Shown one piece after another: positions 13,446 through 13,946 of a stretch of 13,946 bases of DNA. The stretch lies in the NCBI GenBank assembly GCA_045639185.1, contig JAZUCO010000023.1:1-13946 (forward strand). Direction: 5' to 3'. Below the pieces are notes generated by a model, which saw nothing but the letters and a program-made list of their open reading frames with translations, was not told the origin of the DNA and made no database searches. The first letter of the stretch is position 1. Every line of letters starts with the position of its first letter. The translations under genes and the position numbers were made by a program. This DNA comes from UBA1081 sp045639185. GTDB lineage: Bacteria > Bacillota > Clostridia > Oscillospirales > Acutalibacteraceae.

Positions 13446-13946
13446 TTATCTTGAATAGAATTCGACGATAAGATGTTCTTCAACGGGAACTTCAATCTGT
13501 TCACGTGTGGGAAGAGCAACGATTTTTGCTGTGTTATCATCGCCTGCTTCAAGCCATGCAGGGATTGTTCCTGTCTTTTCAAGGATAGCCTTGAACTTTT
13601 CTGAATCAAGACTTGCCTTCTTGATAGCAACTACGTCGCCAGCTTTGCAAAGGTATGAGGGAATGTCTACTCTCTTACCGTTTACAAGGAAGTGGCCGTG
13701 AGTAACAAGCTGTCTTGCTTCTGCACGAGAAGTTGCCCAACCAAGTGAATAAACGATATTGTCAAGACGGCTTTCGCAGATACGAAGTAAGTTATCACCT
13801 GTAACACCTTCATGACGAACTGCCATCACGAAATATTTACGGAACTGGCTCTCACTGAGACCGTAGTACCTTCTTGCTGTCTGCTTTGCACGAAGCTGAA
13901 GACCGTACTCTGTGAGCTTCTTGCGTCCCTGACCATGCTGGCCGGG
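13446..13946 (-). CDS. rpsD: 30S ribosomal protein S4, C-terminal part; start outside window
   Basis: S4 binds 16S rRNA early in small-subunit assembly and in some bacteria also represses its own operon. The frame is open to the window edge, giving 166 codons; the usual length is about 200, so roughly 40 N-terminal residues are missing. Reading in from the edge, it begins with PGQHGQGRKKLTEYGLQLRA, then KQTARRYYGLSESQFRKYF, and then the S4 RNA-binding fold: LLRICESRLDNIVYSLGWA, SRAEARQLVTHGHFLVNGKR, ending in EEHLIVEFYSR. The GTG at 13829 is internal because homology continues upstream of it. It is first in the visible part of the rpsD-rpoA-rplQ operon. Confidence 0.98.
   Translation of the reverse strand, partial: PGQHGQGRKKLTEYGLQLRAKQTARRYYGLSESQFRKYFVMAVRHEGVTGDNLLRICESRLDNIVYSLGWATSRAEARQLVTHGHFLVNGKRVDIPSYLCKAGDVVAIKKASLDSEKFKAILEKTGTIPAWLEAGDDNTAKIVALPTREQIEVPVEEHLIVEFYSR

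Overview
The window looks like chromosome from a Gram-positive anaerobe of the Clostridia, most likely the Ruminococcus/Oscillospiraceae group. The reasons are a C-terminal type I dockerin on a secreted protein, Firmicutes-style GGAGG ribosome binding sites, sigma-A promoters with 17-bp spacers, a rpsD-rpoA-rplQ gene order, and intergenic hairpin repeats of a kind I associate from memory with this group. This is inference from gene content; no species is assigned.

Layout. The + strand carries the 3' part of glnS (2-1213), a small membrane protein probably in the same operon (1218-1904), a promoter and structured leader, a secreted LCAT/lipase-fold protein ending in a dockerin (2074-3963), a terminator, and a 47-residue membrane-anchored Cys-rich protein (4068-4211) with its own terminator. 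From there all genes are on the - strand: an isolated phage-type replication protein (4268-5080), two paralogous membrane-anchored SurA/PrsA-like foldases (5241-7052 and 7152-8822), a second secreted LCAT/lipase-fold protein without dockerin (9237-11057), and the ribosomal/RNA polymerase genes rplQ (12050-12391), rpoA (12433-13383) and rpsD (13446 to beyond the window end).

Two gene-free stretches hold arrays of hairpin modules: array A at 8962-9175 and array B at 11217-11980. Each module is bounded by TGTAGGG and CCCTACA, and neighbouring modules are joined by a connector of exactly 27 nt that carries a TGCAAATTTGAT-like core. Inside the modules are perfect short-loop hairpins whose stems change in a compensated way from copy to copy, and modules look recombined with one another. 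The arrays flank the second lipase-like gene in opposite orientation and share a perfect 100-bp inverted repeat. This is the most unusual structure in the window.

How the genes may work together: the two lipase-like proteins and the two foldases form an export/extracytoplasmic theme. The foldases would help exported proteins fold outside the membrane, and the dockerin would attach one lipase-like protein to a cohesin scaffold. Each pair has one member with the expected catalytic residues and one that lacks them: the dockerin protein has Gly where the nucleophile Ser should be, and the upstream foldase lacks the parvulin His residues. The two foldases also carry cytoplasmic tails of opposite charge. 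The ribosomal genes, glnS and the phage-type gene appear functionally unrelated neighbours.
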